Of a stretch of 64,000 nt of DNA, positions 46,390-59,577 are shown in pieces. The DNA comes from Aspidiotus rigidus (taxonomy: Eukaryota > Arthropoda > Insecta > Hemiptera > Diaspididae). Under the pieces are notes generated by a model. The model was given only the letters and a program-made list of their open reading frames with translations. It made no database searches and had not been told where the DNA came from. Position numbers and translations under genes: made by a program. Positions within the stretch are counted from its first letter, which is position 1. Every line of letters begins with the position of its first letter. The stretch covers positions 183,501 to 247,500 of the forward strand of contig JAVHKY010000071.1 in NCBI GenBank assembly GCA_035079385.1, in the 5' to 3' direction.

Positions 46390-48480
46390 ATTGGCTATGT
46401 CATATTCTTTTCTTTTTTTCCTTCGAGCAGTGCGTATTCGCTCTTTACTCTCCACACCAAAAGTTCAACCACTCTAAAGAATACAATACCTCCCACAGTT
46501 GATAAAAACATAAAAGTGAACGAATGTTTTACCGACTTTTTGTAGAAAAACGAGTTTTACACCCGTTACAGTTGTGGCAGAGAGAGGGGGAAATGAACTT
46601 TCTCAACGTTTCAGAGTTCATAGATCATCGCTAGATCATTAAAAAAATTGCAGGTTTCCTTTTATATATGTATACGATTTTTTTGTCCGTGGAACTCCTT
46701 CGAAACTACTCGATGGATTTTTTTGTAATATATCTGAAGATGTGCACCTGCAATTTTTTTGAGAATCGGATGAGTAGTTCTCGAGAAATTTTCACTTTTT
46801 GAAAAAATGTTCACTATTACGAGTAGCTTCTTACTAAAAGCCGCGAGTAGCTGCTTACGTTACGAGAAGGGAATTTTCCTATCCTTTTACCTCTTTTATT
46901 GTTATCAGTACGTGTGTAGTGATGAAGAACCTTTTATCAGTCAACACGTTCATTCTTGGTTCATTCTTGACTAAGGGTTCATTGAATTTTATTTTCGATG
47001 ATATTTTATTCAAATTTAGTACCCTTGTCACGCGCTTCCAACAGCCCCTAGAGCCTTGAATTTTGTTTTGTCAAATTTTATTTGTTTCGTTAAATTTATT
47101 TTTGAACGGATAGTGGCAATGGCGGGTTGTTCCTTTCTATTTTCCATTATTATTAGTTGAGTTTGAATGATTAAGTACAATTTTTTAAAATCTTTATCAA
47201 GTGTGCCGATGCGAGAATACCTTGGTGACTTCATTCTTAATTAATTATTGATTTATACGTCATTTTTCCATGTATACATAATTGATAGTGGTTCATAGTT
47301 GATTTGAGGTGTCTCAGGAGATGGAATTACCATTTTACCGACTTTTCTAGCTAGAAAAGTGAGGTATTTTATTAATACGTTTGGAAATGTTGAAGCGTGA
47401 GGGAAAGAATGAGGGGTTGACTGGTGGGTGATTGGTCGCTTCTTTGGCGTCGACATTGATTTTTTTAGTTTTTAGGATCTCCTTGTAGCTGGATTCCCAG
47501 ATATGAAGAATCTTGGGATGGAGTTTGCATAGAAAATGGTAATGATAGCGTGAATACAATTTATGAGTGCACGAGAAGAATAGCAGCTGGAGGTAGCTTT
47601 AAGAGATGTCAGGAATTGGAAGTGCCCTATATTACTTTCAGCATGAAAAAAATCAGTTTTTTTTTTATATAGGCCTATATTTACGCTGACAGAAATTTTC
47701 GCGGGTCTCCTCCAAAACTGCCGGATGGATTTTTTCGAGACTTAGATAAGTTATTGTCTCAATCTGAAGATGGGTACCAACAATTTTTTCGACGATTAAT
47801 TGATAGTAATTCTTCAGCGCGTTTCCAATTCAGGTAATACGATTCTGTAGGTTACGCTTAATCTTATTGGGAGTAAGCGAAATATCAATTTGCAAAGATC
47901 GCAGAAACAACTCGTAGCAGTTTAGGCAGGGGGAGAGGGAGAGGGAGATTTTTTTCTGGAGACGATTGTTCATCCTACAAATATTTGACAGATCGACAGG
48001 TCATTGGTATTTAATTTAAAGAGAGGGAGTGACTCTCTCAATGATTTTTGCATTGTGGTTGAAAAGTCGTGTACTACTCACGCGACTGCGTGAATGTTTT
48101 TTATTTAATCTCGTGCACTGATAATACACAACTTACAACGTCCTCCCCTTCTGAGAAAGAAACACTTTTTGCGCACAAGTCGGTAACACTCTTCATTTTC
48201 AATAGCAAAATTCATTCTTTCCAACGCGGGATGGTTAACAAACTCACGTTCGACTTACCGCGCTCCGAATTTTCTAAATTAAAATAGAAAAAATCTCAAA
48301 GACCAACAATCCAATTTTCAAAAAAATGACCCTATTCTCTAGTACAAATACGAGCGTATATATAAATTTGAGCCAATGTTAAAATCGTAATCCAGACACA
48401 CTGAAACACCGAGAAAACATATCCCACAAAAAAAATTTCATCGTGCGCAAGAATGCAATACCTCGCAAAGTCGGTAAAAT
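46390..48480. repeat. Intron with degenerate dispersed repeats (ACCGACTTTTC family)
   Basis: The terminal-like motif TTTTACCGACTTTTC recurs near 46530 and 47336, and also at 40666, 56285 and, inverted, 62560. The blocks 46680-46800 and 47690-47815 share CCTTCGAAACTACTCGATGGATTTTTT-type sequence. 48150-48480 is the inverted counterpart of 60905-61230. No coding region is recognised. Confidence 0.55.
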
Positions 48481-48813
48481 AAGAGAAATACGACCATAAA
48501 AACTGTTACTGCCCATACTATTAACGGTATATGAACGGGTTGTAGTGCATGAAACACTGGTAATGTGAAGCAGGTTCTACTTACCGGGAAGCGGAAAACA
48601 GTTATTTACCTCCCGGTAGTCCATCTTGCCCCACTTACCGCTCGCTCGTTTTATCATCACACTGAGAAGAAAAAATAGTTCGAATGACTGACTACTGATT
48701 ATAGTTCCGGCGCTCCGCTCTGCCAAAATTGTATAGTGTTTTGAACAATATAGTTGAACTTACAAAGTTGGGAACATATTGATATTTAACAAAGTGTCTA
48801 TATTATGCCGGTA

Positions 48814-49901
48814 TATACCGACGAGCAAAAAGCTATTTGTCGATATACTACTACAGTGGCTTTCATTTCACAAGTGCTTGAAAGCTCTGAAAGCAAGACG
48901 ATGACCTTGAATGATAATGGTATTCGAGAGGAGTTTGGAGATGATAAGGAAGTTGTGTAACAAACTACTTTTCTACTGAATATACGTACGTTTTTCTATA
49001 ACAATCAGTCTCCCTGTCGACGTATTCCCTTGAAGCGGGATCTCCGTCATCAGTCAATGTTTCACTTGTCACTTTCAATATTCATTATCATAAGGGTAGT
49101 ACTGTGGAAAATTCATCTCCGGTATTGCAGCCTGAAGCTCGTACTCCGCCATTTCCGGAAGATGACATCAATGATTGCGACACTACAATCTTTCCAAGTC
49201 TCAGTACACGCGAAAAATACAATCTCTTACTGCATACTTTGATGAATTCGGGGACTCTCGCTTCATGTCACGGAAAGGAAGAGTTTATGAGGTATTTGGA
49301 GTCAATGAGGAAGGTAGAAGAGGCCGTGAGAACAGGGACAAGTTTCCTAAATGAAAGAGTCGACGTTTCCTTGGCTTCTGCTTCTCAGGTTGCACCTGTT
49401 CTTGTTGAAAGTTCTTCAGCACCTGCTTCACCACTGCAACTTCCAGCATTTACTTCATCTCAGCCTTGAAAGTTTGATTTGAAGTTCAGACAAAAATTGA
49501 AGACACAAGGTAGGCCTAAGAGAGCTATCCGCCAACTATGTTCCTTCAATAAAGCTGCAGCTGATCGAGTACCACAAAAACGTCCAAGTACAGAGACCGT
49601 TCCCATGATGCAATTGCAGAAGAAACGAAAATATAGCCCGCGTCCCATTCGTGATCTTCCACTCAAGTCCAATGTGACCAGCACTGATTGCTGTTCGAAA
49701 CGTCTCCATGTTTCCTGTCTCAAAGAAATCGCTGACCATTGTCCCGGTTGTGGAGCATAATTTTCGTTCTAGGCTATCTACGCACTATTACGTCTACATT
49801 ATTTTCTGGGGTGCTTGAATGATAGATATGTAATTTGTATTTTATCCAGTTTCACTAATAAAGCATCTGTACCGACACATAGCAATTTGTTCGTCGGTAT
49901 A
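48814..49901 (+). mobile_element. TIR element with C-terminal fragment of a Mutator-like transposase
   Basis: TATACCGACGAGCAAAAAGC (48814 onward, 29 bp) is mirrored by the complement of 49873-49901 with three to four mismatches. The 1.09-kb interior holds a single broken reading frame and no catalytic core. A further CACCGACAAATAGCA directly outside the right end hints at a duplicated terminus. No target duplication was settled. Confidence 0.68.
49104..49760 (+). pseudogene. Transposase tail with GRPKR motif and terminal Cys cluster
   Basis: The frame runs from 49104 to 49760 with one in-frame TGA (49467-49469). The first part (MENSSPVLQPEARTPPFPED) is acidic. The second holds LKTQGRPKRAIRQ (AT-hook-like) and ends CCSKRLHVSCLKEIADHCPG. 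GRPK-type linkers followed by a zinc-like tail are seen at the ends of SWIM/Mutator-like transposases. This is an assignment by resemblance only. Confidence 0.45.
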
Positions 49902-50567
49902 CACCGACAAATAGCAGTAACCAAAATTTAATGATAGGCCTATTTACTATTTTTATAATGTTAAAATTTACCATTTTTGCGAGTGGAGCGCCAAGACTAT
50001 ACGAGTATTTATTGTCATTTAGACAGTAGAGATTTTTTTTCAGTGCGGGAGTTATAAGCGCTGTGGAATTGACAATGCATTATAATGCACCGGGTTCGTG
50101 TATTTGTCTGTTTTGTTATCATTGGTCGTTTGTTTTAGTTTTTTTTTTTCTCAAAAATTTCCAACTACGCGTACGACTTCTGTTGCACATAGCTATACGA
50201 ATTTCCACAGAATCTAAATTCCATATCTCCATTAAAATATTGTACGCGACAGGGATCAACTCGCATGCGCATACGATTAACAAGTAGGTCCAATAAACAA
50301 CAGGAATAAAGAATTTTTATATTTAATACAAGATTCGCTATTTAACGAAAGAATTTATTTTAATTATTTTCAGAAATACTAAGTCCTTGCTCGAGCAAGA
50401 AGAAAATAGCCACTTTATGAAAATGACATTATTTCATTTAAGAAAACTGTCATTTACTCATTTTAGAAAATTTAGGAGAGTAACTTGTGTGCTCGTAGCT
50501 TCAACAATCTATGCGAACGAGACAAAATGGCTGTCATGAAAATACAAAATTTGTCAAATAAACTTAC

Positions 50568-50623
50568 ATGATGACGGTCATTTAGAGCAACTCCGTTGAC
50601 ATAAAATCTATCTTGGTACCACC
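50568..50623 (-). CDS. Myo15: Myosin XV exon: short linker exon
   Basis: The acceptor is TTTTCTTTCAG, the donor GTAAGT. The 56 bp complete a Gly codon and encode WYQDRFYVNGVALNDRHH. Phase matches the exons at 59873 and 45070. Its small size makes it less certain than the domain exons, but borders and phase agree. Confidence 0.82.
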
Positions 50624-50774
50624 CTGAAAGAAAAAAAAAAAAAAATTAGTTACTAAAATAATCTGCACATGCGTCATATCACAATCAACGGCCTATAGTG
50701 GACAATGTGATACCTAGCTTCGAAACACGTCAATTTTTTCCCTTTTTTTACTACATAAAACGACGCAACAATTT

Positions 50775-50831
50775 CAAAAAAAAAAAAAAAAAAAAAAAAA
50801 AGACAAACAAACAAACAAACAAACAAACAAA
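50775..50831. repeat. Poly(A) and (ACAA)n tract
   Basis: An A tract of about 24 is followed by about six ACAA units. Confidence 0.9.
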
Positions 50832-50839
50832 AAGTACAC

Positions 50840-52480
50840 ACCGATGAATATTTTTACTTTAGTCAACGTTTTTCTGATGAGAAACCATCGAGAAAAATAT
50901 TTGTACAAATTTTCCCGTTCGCGCATCACTATATCACACGATTGTAGTGTACATTATTCGAGGTGAAGAAGAACCATCAAAAACATGAACTCGCAATTCG
51001 TCACGTCACTCGGTTTACCAACTATAAAATTTTATCGGGGGTCATTTTTAGGGGGTGGGGAAATGGATATGAGCGTGACGTACATACGATTTTCCAATAA
51101 GGGGTTTCTTTCTGAGTATCACTATTTTTTTACTTAAGCAAAAGATAAATAAAAACGAGAACAAAATTGCAATGAGGGGAGGTGTCAAGGTTAAAACGAC
51201 TTATCATCACGTGACGGTTTTCCCGTCTTAGGTATATTCGTTTTTATGTCTTTATCGCTATCATGTAATCGTGATAGGCAATTACAGAATATTTGTTTCG
51301 TTTCATCGTCATTGTCTCGTTTTCGCATAATAAACCTTAAAGGGTTCGAAACTCTCTCGTCCGCCTTTATAAAAGGTCTCTTTTTGTTAAAAAGTTGTAT
51401 ATAAAATTCAGTGTAAATAAAATTGTCGTTGTACGTGAAGAATTTGTTTTCCATACAAACAGGGACACATCCCTCTCATCCCCCTTCCCGTATTCTAGGC
51501 CCTTGGATAAATGGTAGAGGTTTACTTTAAGTTAGGCATGTTGAATCTTGGTGACAAACAGCTGAGTATTTCAGGAGAAATTCTAAAATTGAAAAATACG
51601 TGGCGGTTTTTATAACTCGCGCAGTACTCGATAAATTTATTGGAAGAGAATACAAAATATAGGAACGCATCTGAAATTTCTTAATGAACATTCAATTTTA
51701 TAGAAAATCGAACGAGTCTCTAGTCGTAGAAAATGATTGAAACTTATTATAAATAGTCTTCACTGCATCGTATTCTATTTTATAATGGAAGTGTGAATAA
51801 AATTGTTGTCGATAACGGTATACAATAATATTGATTTCGAATGACGAATCTGGAGGGCGCTCGACTAGGTGTACTTTATTATAAGCTACGAGATTCGCAC
51901 TTCAGGTTAGTCAAAATAAGATCACGGATTTGAAAAATGTACTCTTTTTAGCTTACATGAAGGATCTCAGGAAAATATACTGTCTATCGTAAACCGAGAC
52001 GCACACAAAAAGATAACTTTAATACTCTCAGACGAAGTTGCGAGAATGAAGGTTTTACAGCAACGAAATTCAACAAACGAAGAACAGAACGGAAAAGATA
52101 ATCCGTACTATCGACGTGTCGTGTTTTTATTCAATCATCGGCCAGTTCACGAAATTATCGCTTTAAATTATTTTTCGCACTGATGAAATATTTACCCCAG
52201 GTACGGAGTCTACGGCAGTGAATGGAATAAATAAATGAAGTTTCTATTAGGAACGAGTCACGAATTGCGTCAACTCCCCCCCACCCCTCTTTTTCTAACT
52301 TCGTCATTCCAAACTTGCCGATGGCGTCTTTACGCAAAGTACTTCTTCCAATAATAGAGCGTCAGCCAAAATTGATAATTAGATATGCAGGTGGGAGTTG
52401 ACTCGAAATATCTTGTCGGACTTTGGAAACTTCTACTTCGTTATTTATTCAACGACAAGCAGAAATGTCTGTCCTTTGGA
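50840..52480. other. Intron sequence without recognised features
   Basis: Short ORFs (for example 51191-51454 minus) have no recognisable family or splice borders in phase with the myosin exons. Confidence 0.45.
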
Positions 52481-52999
52481 CAGAACCTTTATACGTACCT
52501 AACCCAAGCCTGCAGTTTGTTGAAGTTCGACAATCCCCTCTAATTGTCCAACTACTCATTCTCAACTGTTACCCTATCTGTTCTCTGTTCTCTGCCCTTC
52601 CTCGAGTCCACTACTTCGATATTTTCTTTCATCCTCAACGCTTATCCTGTATCTTCTCTGATTGAAACCCCACCGCGAGGAGCTTTTTCAACTCATTGGA
52701 TCTACAAAAATCAACACATACAAATTATACTCTCACTTAACTTGTGACCCTACAGCCCGCACAGTAACACAAAACTACAGGTATCTACCAACCAATTATT
52801 AACAGTAAACTCCTTCATCATCGTCAACACCCGACTTGTCACATTAAAAAATAATTTCAACTCCAGAAGATCACATTTCGTTGCTGATCATCCGACTCTC
52901 CTCTCTTCCACACACTATTCAGTATAAACTCAACAAAATTCATCATCTGTTCTTCTTCAATAATAAACCATACAGCTATTTTCTGTCTGTCAATATCCT

Positions 53000-55316
53000 G
53001 TGCTATACCAAAGCGAATTTTGAAGGGATATACGAATCCATCAAAACGCATAATTGGACGTCTTTGTACTCTGTGAAGGAACCCAATGCGGCTGCGCAAT
53101 ATTTTCAGGATACTATGAACGGATTAGTTTTTCCTCATGTGCCGACACGGCGGAGTAATGACAACAACAGACATATGTACCCCCCCCCCCCCTTGGTTTA
53201 CTACAGAAATTATTCGAACAATCAAGGCTAAGGAGAGAGAACGACGTAAACTACGTAAGAAGAAGAGAAACCAATGTAGTGACACCATTTATCGATCCCT
53301 GAGGGCAACTTCTAAGAGACTAATTCGAGCGGCGTACCTTGAATATTTAAACAAAACCGAAGAGAATCTGGGGGTTAACCCGAATGCTTTCTGGAGGTCC
53401 GTAAAACAAAAAACCGCTTCAAGAAATATGGCGGCCATTAAGGTATTCGATGGTCAAACGGTCACAGATACACAAGAAATAGCAGCTAAATTCGCGCAAC
53501 ACTTCTCGTCCGTTTATGTACATGACACCATAGATGATCCTCCTTCAGACTGCGGTGTCTCGGTTAGTGGTGGCGACGTAATCAATATATCAGAAATACG
53601 TAAACATCAGGTACTTCAGGCCTTCAGGCGGCTCAAACCGAAAAGAGCATTAGGACCTGATAAGATACCAGCCTATATTTATAAGGGATGTAAAGAATTT
53701 TCAGTAGAACTCCTCACATATACGTATATTCAATCTCAGTATCACATCCAATACCTTCCCGGATATGTGGAAAATCGCTAAAATTACACCAATCCCGAAA
53801 AGTGACGACAATGATAATATCCGAAATCATAGACCTATATCTTTGTTATCAATCTCAGCTAAAATAATGGAGTCTACAATACATCTAATAATTTATAATC
53901 AAGTTGAACATCGTATGTCTCCTTATCAGCACGGTTTCCTTAAATCACGAAGTGTCACCACTAACCTGATAAATTTCACAGAATATAATATAATGGCATC
54001 ATTTACCGGGGGGAACAAGTAGATACGATTTATACGGATTTCCAGAAAGCGTTTGATAAAGTTAACCACCGACTATTATTGCAAAAAATGAATTTTTTAG
54101 GCTTTTCGGACAAAATTATACATTTTTTCGCGTCGTACTTAGAAAACAGGTCTCAATACGTCGGATATGGAGGATATGAGTCGGATTTGTTTGACTGTCC
54201 GTCCGGTGTTCCTCGGGGGTCGAATCTGGGGCCCTTGATCTTCCTTCTCTTTATGAACGATATTACAGGGGTCCTATCCTCCTCACAGATTCTTCTGTAC
54301 GCCGATGACATAAAATTGTTCAAATCAGTAACGACAGAGCATGATGCATTGGCACTGCAAGCAGACTTGGGTGCGTTAGTCTCCTGGAGCAAGGCAAACT
54401 GCCTACCATTAAACATAGAAAAATGTGAAAAGATGACATTTACTTGTAAGAAGATGAACGTAATAGAGTACGACTAGTCGATGAATGAAATGAGTTTGCG
54501 CGTCGTTGACCAAGTACGTGATCTTGGTGTTATAATGGATCGCCGTTTGCGCTTCGATCTGCATCTTAATCGATTAATATCCAAGAGTAAGAAAGCGCAG
54601 GGTTTCGTGATGCGAAATACTAAGGGTTTCAGGGATATTTGCACCTTTCTGATATTATTCTACGCATTTGTACGATCGAATATGGAGTTTGGAGTGTTAG
54701 TATGGAACCCTGTTCTTAAGAAATATTCGGATAAACTAGAGAGTATACAACGTCGGTTTCGAAAGTATAAATATTCGAAAATATTCTCGTATTATCCATT
54801 CGAAATCGAATATAACGAATTATTGCACGGTTTTGAAATGCAGTCTTTAGAGAGTCGACGCAAACTCATAATGCTGACCCATTTGCATGATATACTGCAT
54901 GGGAACAAGGACTCTGCATTGCTCCGGGAGATTGGCTTGCGAGTGCCACGGTCAAATGCAAGACTTGTGGAGACTTTTTATGTAAACAGTCGACACAAAG
55001 GGCCCTTAAGGCATTCGTATCTGACAAGAGCTTGTACCCTTTACAACGATTTAGAGAGAAAGGCACAGGAGGTTGAATTAGATATCCTCTCCCAGGCAGA
55101 CAATGATTTTCGATTGGCATGCCGGGACATTCTATTTTTGTGAAAGAATACGCAGTCATGCTTCTGCGGTTGCACTTCTGTCCTACCGAATCTCAATTGG
55201 CGTTGAGTCTTTGAGACGACTGGTCATGCGTGTGTGTGTGCGCGCGCGCGCGGCTACCTTCCTTTTTATTTTATTTTACTTTTCATTTTATTTTTTGTTT
55301 TATGTTATTTTTTTTA

Positions 55317-55362
<46 letters not shown>

Positions 55363-55505
55363 TTTATTTTTTTTTCCTCGTGATTAGAGGCAAGTTTAGA
55401 CTCATGGATCGACCTCTTAAGGGTGGTGTCGGCGGTAATTGGCTCCTAGGCTGTTGTCGGCGCCACGCCAAAAAATAAACAATAATATATAAATAAATAA
55501 AATAA
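53000..55505 (+). mobile_element. Jockey-like LINE, 5'-truncated
   Basis: The limits come from comparison with the unbroken repeat at 44 kb: homology stops after TTTTCTGTCTGTCAATA (52999) and resumes at TTCGCTTTTGAAGTAAATC (55507). The 3' part has (ATT)n at 55321-55361 and an A/T-rich AAATAAATAAAATAAAT tail. It is antisense to the myosin gene. Confidence 0.8.
53001..55143 (+). pseudogene. Jockey-like ORF2: RT region, frameshifted
   Basis: Coding starts in the linker upstream of RT (NFEGIYESIKTHNW). A frame change falls at the poly(C) run 53180-53192. RT motifs follow: LGPDKIPAYI, RPISLLSISAKIMES, QHGFLKSRSVTTNL, YTDFQKAFDKVNH (motif A, near 54035), GVPRGSNLGPLIFLLFMND (motif B) and LLYADDIKLF (motif C). 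Frames change near 53770 and 54015, and a TAG lies at 54475-54477. The C-terminal part (VRDLGVIMDRRLRFDLHLNR to 55143) is in the same frame as motif C. The endonuclease is missing. Confidence 0.8.
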
Positions 55506-55761
55506 ATGTTCGCTTTTGAAGTAAATCAAGCCCTCGGCGCACAACAATCTAGCCCCACTCTCAGCCTCTGCGTTGAAGCTGATAACCCCTCTCCTCCAAA
55601 CGTCGCTTCCGAAATTTCACTGCCAATTTTTTTGCATCCTCATCTCAATTCACTCAGCTTCCAATCTACGCATCTGCACACTGCCGACATGATTCTCTTC
55701 ACCTTCCTCTTGAATCTGAACGATTCAAGCACCTCAAATTGAACCATCTACTCCCTATCAT

Positions 55762-56417
55762 ATCATCCATTTCTACATAGCCGACCCCTGCACAGATATC
55801 CGAATCAATCTTGCTGATCATTTCCAAACTCGCAACACTCGCGAATAAAGGCAAAGGAGGCGCCCTCTAGATTTGCCATGACGGCAACTTGCTTGCAAAA
55901 AAAGTGATGAAATGAAAAAATTTATTTAAAAAATCTAAAATTACATTCATCTGAAAGAAAATTGAAAGGGCAACAAGTTTTGTTCTCTGCATTTTTCATG
56001 AAAAACAATTTGAAACGGTGGAATTACGATTTTATTAGTATGTCGTCTTATGGTGGAAGACACTATGATCACTTTTTTCGCAGAACAAGTAGCGCTCTTA
56101 GCGGGACTTTTATCCGCGAATACACCGACATAATTATTATAGTACGTATACTAATACGGAGAGCAATCGAAAGCAAAGCAGTCCCTTGAACTTCTTTCAA
56201 TTGAAATAACCGTCAAAAAGAAGTCATTCTCTCTCGCCTCAGAATTGATCATAGGTACACGTTTCACCTGTTCCTATCTTTTTTATCGACTTTTCGACTG
56301 ACATGTTAGGTATTTATTCTCGACACAGTTTTGGCTGATGAGCCTGAAAATGATATTTCTCGACGTTTTCCAAGTCTTAGATCACTGTGAGTCTGAAAAA
56401 AATTTTCAGATTTTCAT
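55762..56417. other. Intron sequence, dispersed-repeat remnants
   Basis: ATCGACTTTTCGACTGAC near 56287 belongs to the ACCGACTTTTC family. No gene is recognised. Confidence 0.4.
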
Positions 56418-56745
56418 ACAGTATAATAATATGTATTACCGGTAATTCGTGAAATCCGGAAATTCATGAAAGAACAAGGTAGTTCATGTTATTACTGGTC
56501 TGATCAATAAGAGTGCGTAGTACGAGTAATAATAATGTGATTACCTATATCAATGAACTAGATTATGTAATGACGAACGCCGGCTCGTAAGGACGTGAAA
56601 GGAAAGAGAATTAAGAGATAGAGAACTGAATTGAACTAAATTCAGTATAATATCATCAGTAGTAAACTTGTGATACAGGTGTTGTACAGGTACAATGCAT
56701 TCAGGACGTAATTTTTTTTTGAAATCGTAAGTAAATGAAAGCGAG

Positions 56746-57190
56746 ATGATTCGAATGGCTCTTTACAGCAGCAAGCGAAAGAAATGCTTCGGCAATCCTA
56801 ATCCGGACGTTGGAGACACAGTTACAGTTCAAATTCCCGATGTTGATCGATCGAAAACTGATGCCCGCTCATTACTAGCTTGCGTGATGGAGAGAACTGA
56901 AGACAACTTCTATCGTCTTGGTACGCCGAATGGAGCCCTCAAACAATTGTATTCGCGATTCTAATTTTCACTCTCTGCCATGAAAAATTCATCAAAATTG
57001 ACGAAATTCCCGCTACTAACTTAGTTTCGCTCCGTACATTCAGTTCCATCTTCACAAGCTCTCGGTCACGGGCAAGGTTTCATTAGATGTTCATGCACGC
57101 AGAAGTGCGTCACTAAAAAGTGTGTTTGTCGGAAGAATAAGGTGTTGTGCAATTCAAGGTGTCGCCACAGCAAAACGTGCACCAATAAAT
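56746..57190 (+). pseudogene. C-terminal fragment of a KRAB-A2-like integrase/transposase, second copy
   Basis: The frame 56746-56964 gives VGDTVTVQIPDVDRSKTDA and FYRLGTPNGALKQLYSRF. After a gap with frame changes, sequence near 57072-57190 reads GQGFIRCSCTQKCVTKKCVC and CNSRC...KTCTNK then TGA. The order VPxxDxDR, GxL, then GQGF(I/F)RCxC parallels copy A, so both derive from related parents. Confidence 0.62.
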
Positions 57191-57365
57191 GATTGACTTT
57201 TTTCTATTTCATGCCTAGTATTAGGTATACTTTTTCCTGTTTCATGCTTAGTGTTAGGATACCCAGCATTCATGAATTTATTGTATGCTTACTTATATGA
57301 CAAGCCGATCCGCGCAAATTAATTTCATATTTTTACTACAACTCGTCCGCGAATTTATAAAATGG

Positions 57366-58180
57366 TTGGCGTTATTCGTAGGTATAGTACCTACGGCTAA
57401 AACGTTATTCGTAGGTAGTATCCTTACGGGTAAAACGTTATTTGTACTAACTTCTCGCAGAACCAACACTCAAAATAGCATTGGACGAATATCGGAGTCT
57501 GATCTAATCAACTTCTCCATCTTCTTCATGGTTGCCAAGTATGAGTTGAATTGCTCAGTGCCATGACACGACACCAGGGTGGCTATGTTCATCATGACGG
57601 GTGAGATCAAATTGTAGGTACTTCTCGTGAGTATTCAAGGTTCTTGACGCGCACGAGTCTACATCATCTAGAACTACATTATCCACAACATCAGTATCAA
57701 GGGAGGGTGTTGACTGGCTGGTAGAAGCATGAGAACTCTTGTAATACCGTGGGTGGAATTCAGCCTCGGAAAACACAGAACGAAGGGAGCCAGTGTCGTG
57801 TTCCCGCTTCAGCAGGATATGTCTGCATGGTGCTTGGTGGTTGCAAGAAAATGTATATTTAGGTACACTGCGTGGTTCGACAGTCATATGTGCAAGCCTC
57901 AGTGTCGTACATCTCGCAAACGCCTCCATCTGCAATACTCATGTACTGCCTGCGTTCTTGCAGGGTCTTCAAGCTTTTGTGAAAGAGCATGTGCATCTAC
58001 GCTCATTGAGCTTCAGAGACGCTGCGAGAAGTTACTACCTACAAGATAATTTCTGCGTCATACTTCAATACAGAAATATTTGTCACAAGACATGATCATA
58101 TAGGGCAACAAGATAATTCGTGAGTCATTGTACTATACCTACGAATAACGTTTTAGCCGTAGGTAGTATACCTACGTATA
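57366..58180 (-). mobile_element. Nested SWIM/Mutator-like TIR element
   Basis: TTATTCGTAGGTATAGTACC (57370 onward) with CTACGGCTAAAACGTTATTCG is mirrored by the complement of 58127-58178, with near-identity over about 50 bp. The ends contain an inner palindrome (GGTATAGTACC) and a duplicated GTTATTCGTAGGTA. It lies entirely between the TIRs of copy B. Confidence 0.7.
57555..57935 (-). pseudogene. SWIM zinc-finger transposase fragment
   Basis: YTFSCNHQAPCRHILLKREH is the second half of a SWIM finger (CxC...PCRHI), the zinc module near the C-terminus of Mutator-like transposases. It is followed by FSEAEFHPRYYK and an acidic, Ser-rich end. The sequence upstream, toward 58030, continues in broken frames. 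No DDE core is present. Confidence 0.6.
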
Positions 58181-58349
58181 ATCACTTCCTTATAAAATAA
58201 CTAGTGCTTACGTGAATTACCTAGAAATAATGTAAAATAAAAACAGATTTTCATACTTTCCCTAAATCTGATCGTATTTACATGAAATACCTAGTTTATT
58301 CATGAATTTCCTGGCTTTCACGAATTATCGGTAACATACTGTATTATGT

Positions 58350-59400
58350 AAGTATACAAAATAGATAATACCTACGTATAAGTTATTTATATATTTTTTT
58401 ATAACGCTTTCTTTGTCAGCTCAACTCTTCCAAAACTAATGCGTCAATTTTCTTCAAACTTGGTCAAATTATAATCGCGCATATGTATGTGAAGTTGTGC
58501 ATGTGGTTTTTATTTTCTTGTCGATTGGTTGATTTTTTTAGCATTCCTCAATTTTCTCTCAAATGTGATAATGCCTATTTTCTGAAATTATCACGACTGC
58601 ATGATGTTGCAGAGTGTTCAACGTTGTTAGCGAAAAATTTTGGGTTCATTTCGATAAATGGTTTTCGGGTGATTCTCAAGATAAATAGATCTCATCGGTG
58701 TATTTGAATCCTATTCATTGTTATTCGTATGCGTGCATAACACTTACTGGCTAGAAGAATTTTTAATGAAAAATTGTACAGGGTAGAAAAATTACTCTCC
58801 TCCTCCCCTCATGTCAATACTGCCATGACGGTTGTGTCAATATACGGTCAACTTCGAAGCTTTATTATACTTTTTTCGCGTATTTTTATTCAATTTTTGA
58901 TCGGGAAAAATAATCCTCGATACAATTTCAGTATAATGTGAAAATTTTATGAAATTTCTACAAGTGGGAGCAGAGATGCGATTTCGGTTTTGCTTTTTAT
59001 AATATAGGATAAGCAAGCACAGTAGCTTATCTAGGAAGATTTCGAAGGGGAAAGTGGTTTCAACAATGTTTAGTACGAATTTTGCCAGTCCGCCCTCGAT
59101 TCTATACATCGCTATGACGTATGTTAAGCGGTATTCGTGTAATTGCCTGATTAGCAGCTTCTTCGTCGAATTCATGAAATCTGCAACGGCTTTGCAGAAT
59201 TCACGTGCGAATATATTGAACTTATTCTTATGTCTCCAGAAAAAGAAACAGAATTATTAGAAGGATGTTAAAAATCAAGATAAATTATTCGAGAACTGTA
59301 TTCCGCCGAAGTATTTGATCAGTAAAATCGTCTTAGTAGGTTCTGAATTCATACAGAGTATTTTGTGCTGAACCAATTTAAAAAAAAAAAAAGAAGAAAA
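58350..59400. other. Intron sequence without recognised genes
   Basis: It is A/T-rich. One 74-residue plus ORF and one 112-residue minus ORF lack family resemblance and in-phase splice borders. Confidence 0.4.
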
Positions 59401-59406
59401 AAAAAA

Positions 59407-59577
59407 AGCTTTCGCGGCATGAAAGCAAAACCGACTTTCCCTATCTTATTTTCCTAAATCTGTACTTCTTTTTTCCGTTTTGTTCGTCATTATTGGCTAC
59501 ACCATACTACTCAAATCTTTTTCGTTTCCAACAGCAAATAAACTTCGTTTTCCAAAATGAGCCCACTTTCGCAGTTC
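59407..59577 (+). repeat. Left arm of an intronic inverted repeat around two myosin exons
   Basis: AAGCAAAACCGACTTTCCCT through CCAAAATGAGCCCA is the complement of 61690-61858 at roughly 90% by eye over about 165 bp. Confidence 0.82.

Larger units (their letters stand above)
52490..55760 (-). repeat. Dispersed repeat split by a Jockey-like LINE
   Basis: 52490-52999 and 55505-55760 are the complement of 44715-44090 and 44080-43880 respectively. The two parts are contiguous in the 44-kb copy, so the LINE inserted between them. Confidence 0.7.
56418..58348 (+). mobile_element. TIR element keeping a cysteine-rich integrase-like tail, copy B
   Basis: TACCGGTAATTCGTGAAATC and AAATTCATGAA (56437-56470) are mirrored by the complement of 58270-58340, giving about 60 bp of imperfect TIR. 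The interior carries the same type of protein end as copy A, on the opposite strand, and a nested SWIM element (57366-58180). Confidence 0.68.

Noticed and set aside
57793..58095. 100-residue plus ORF over the SWIM region
   Set aside because: It is the antisense of the SWIM-bearing frame, with no motif.
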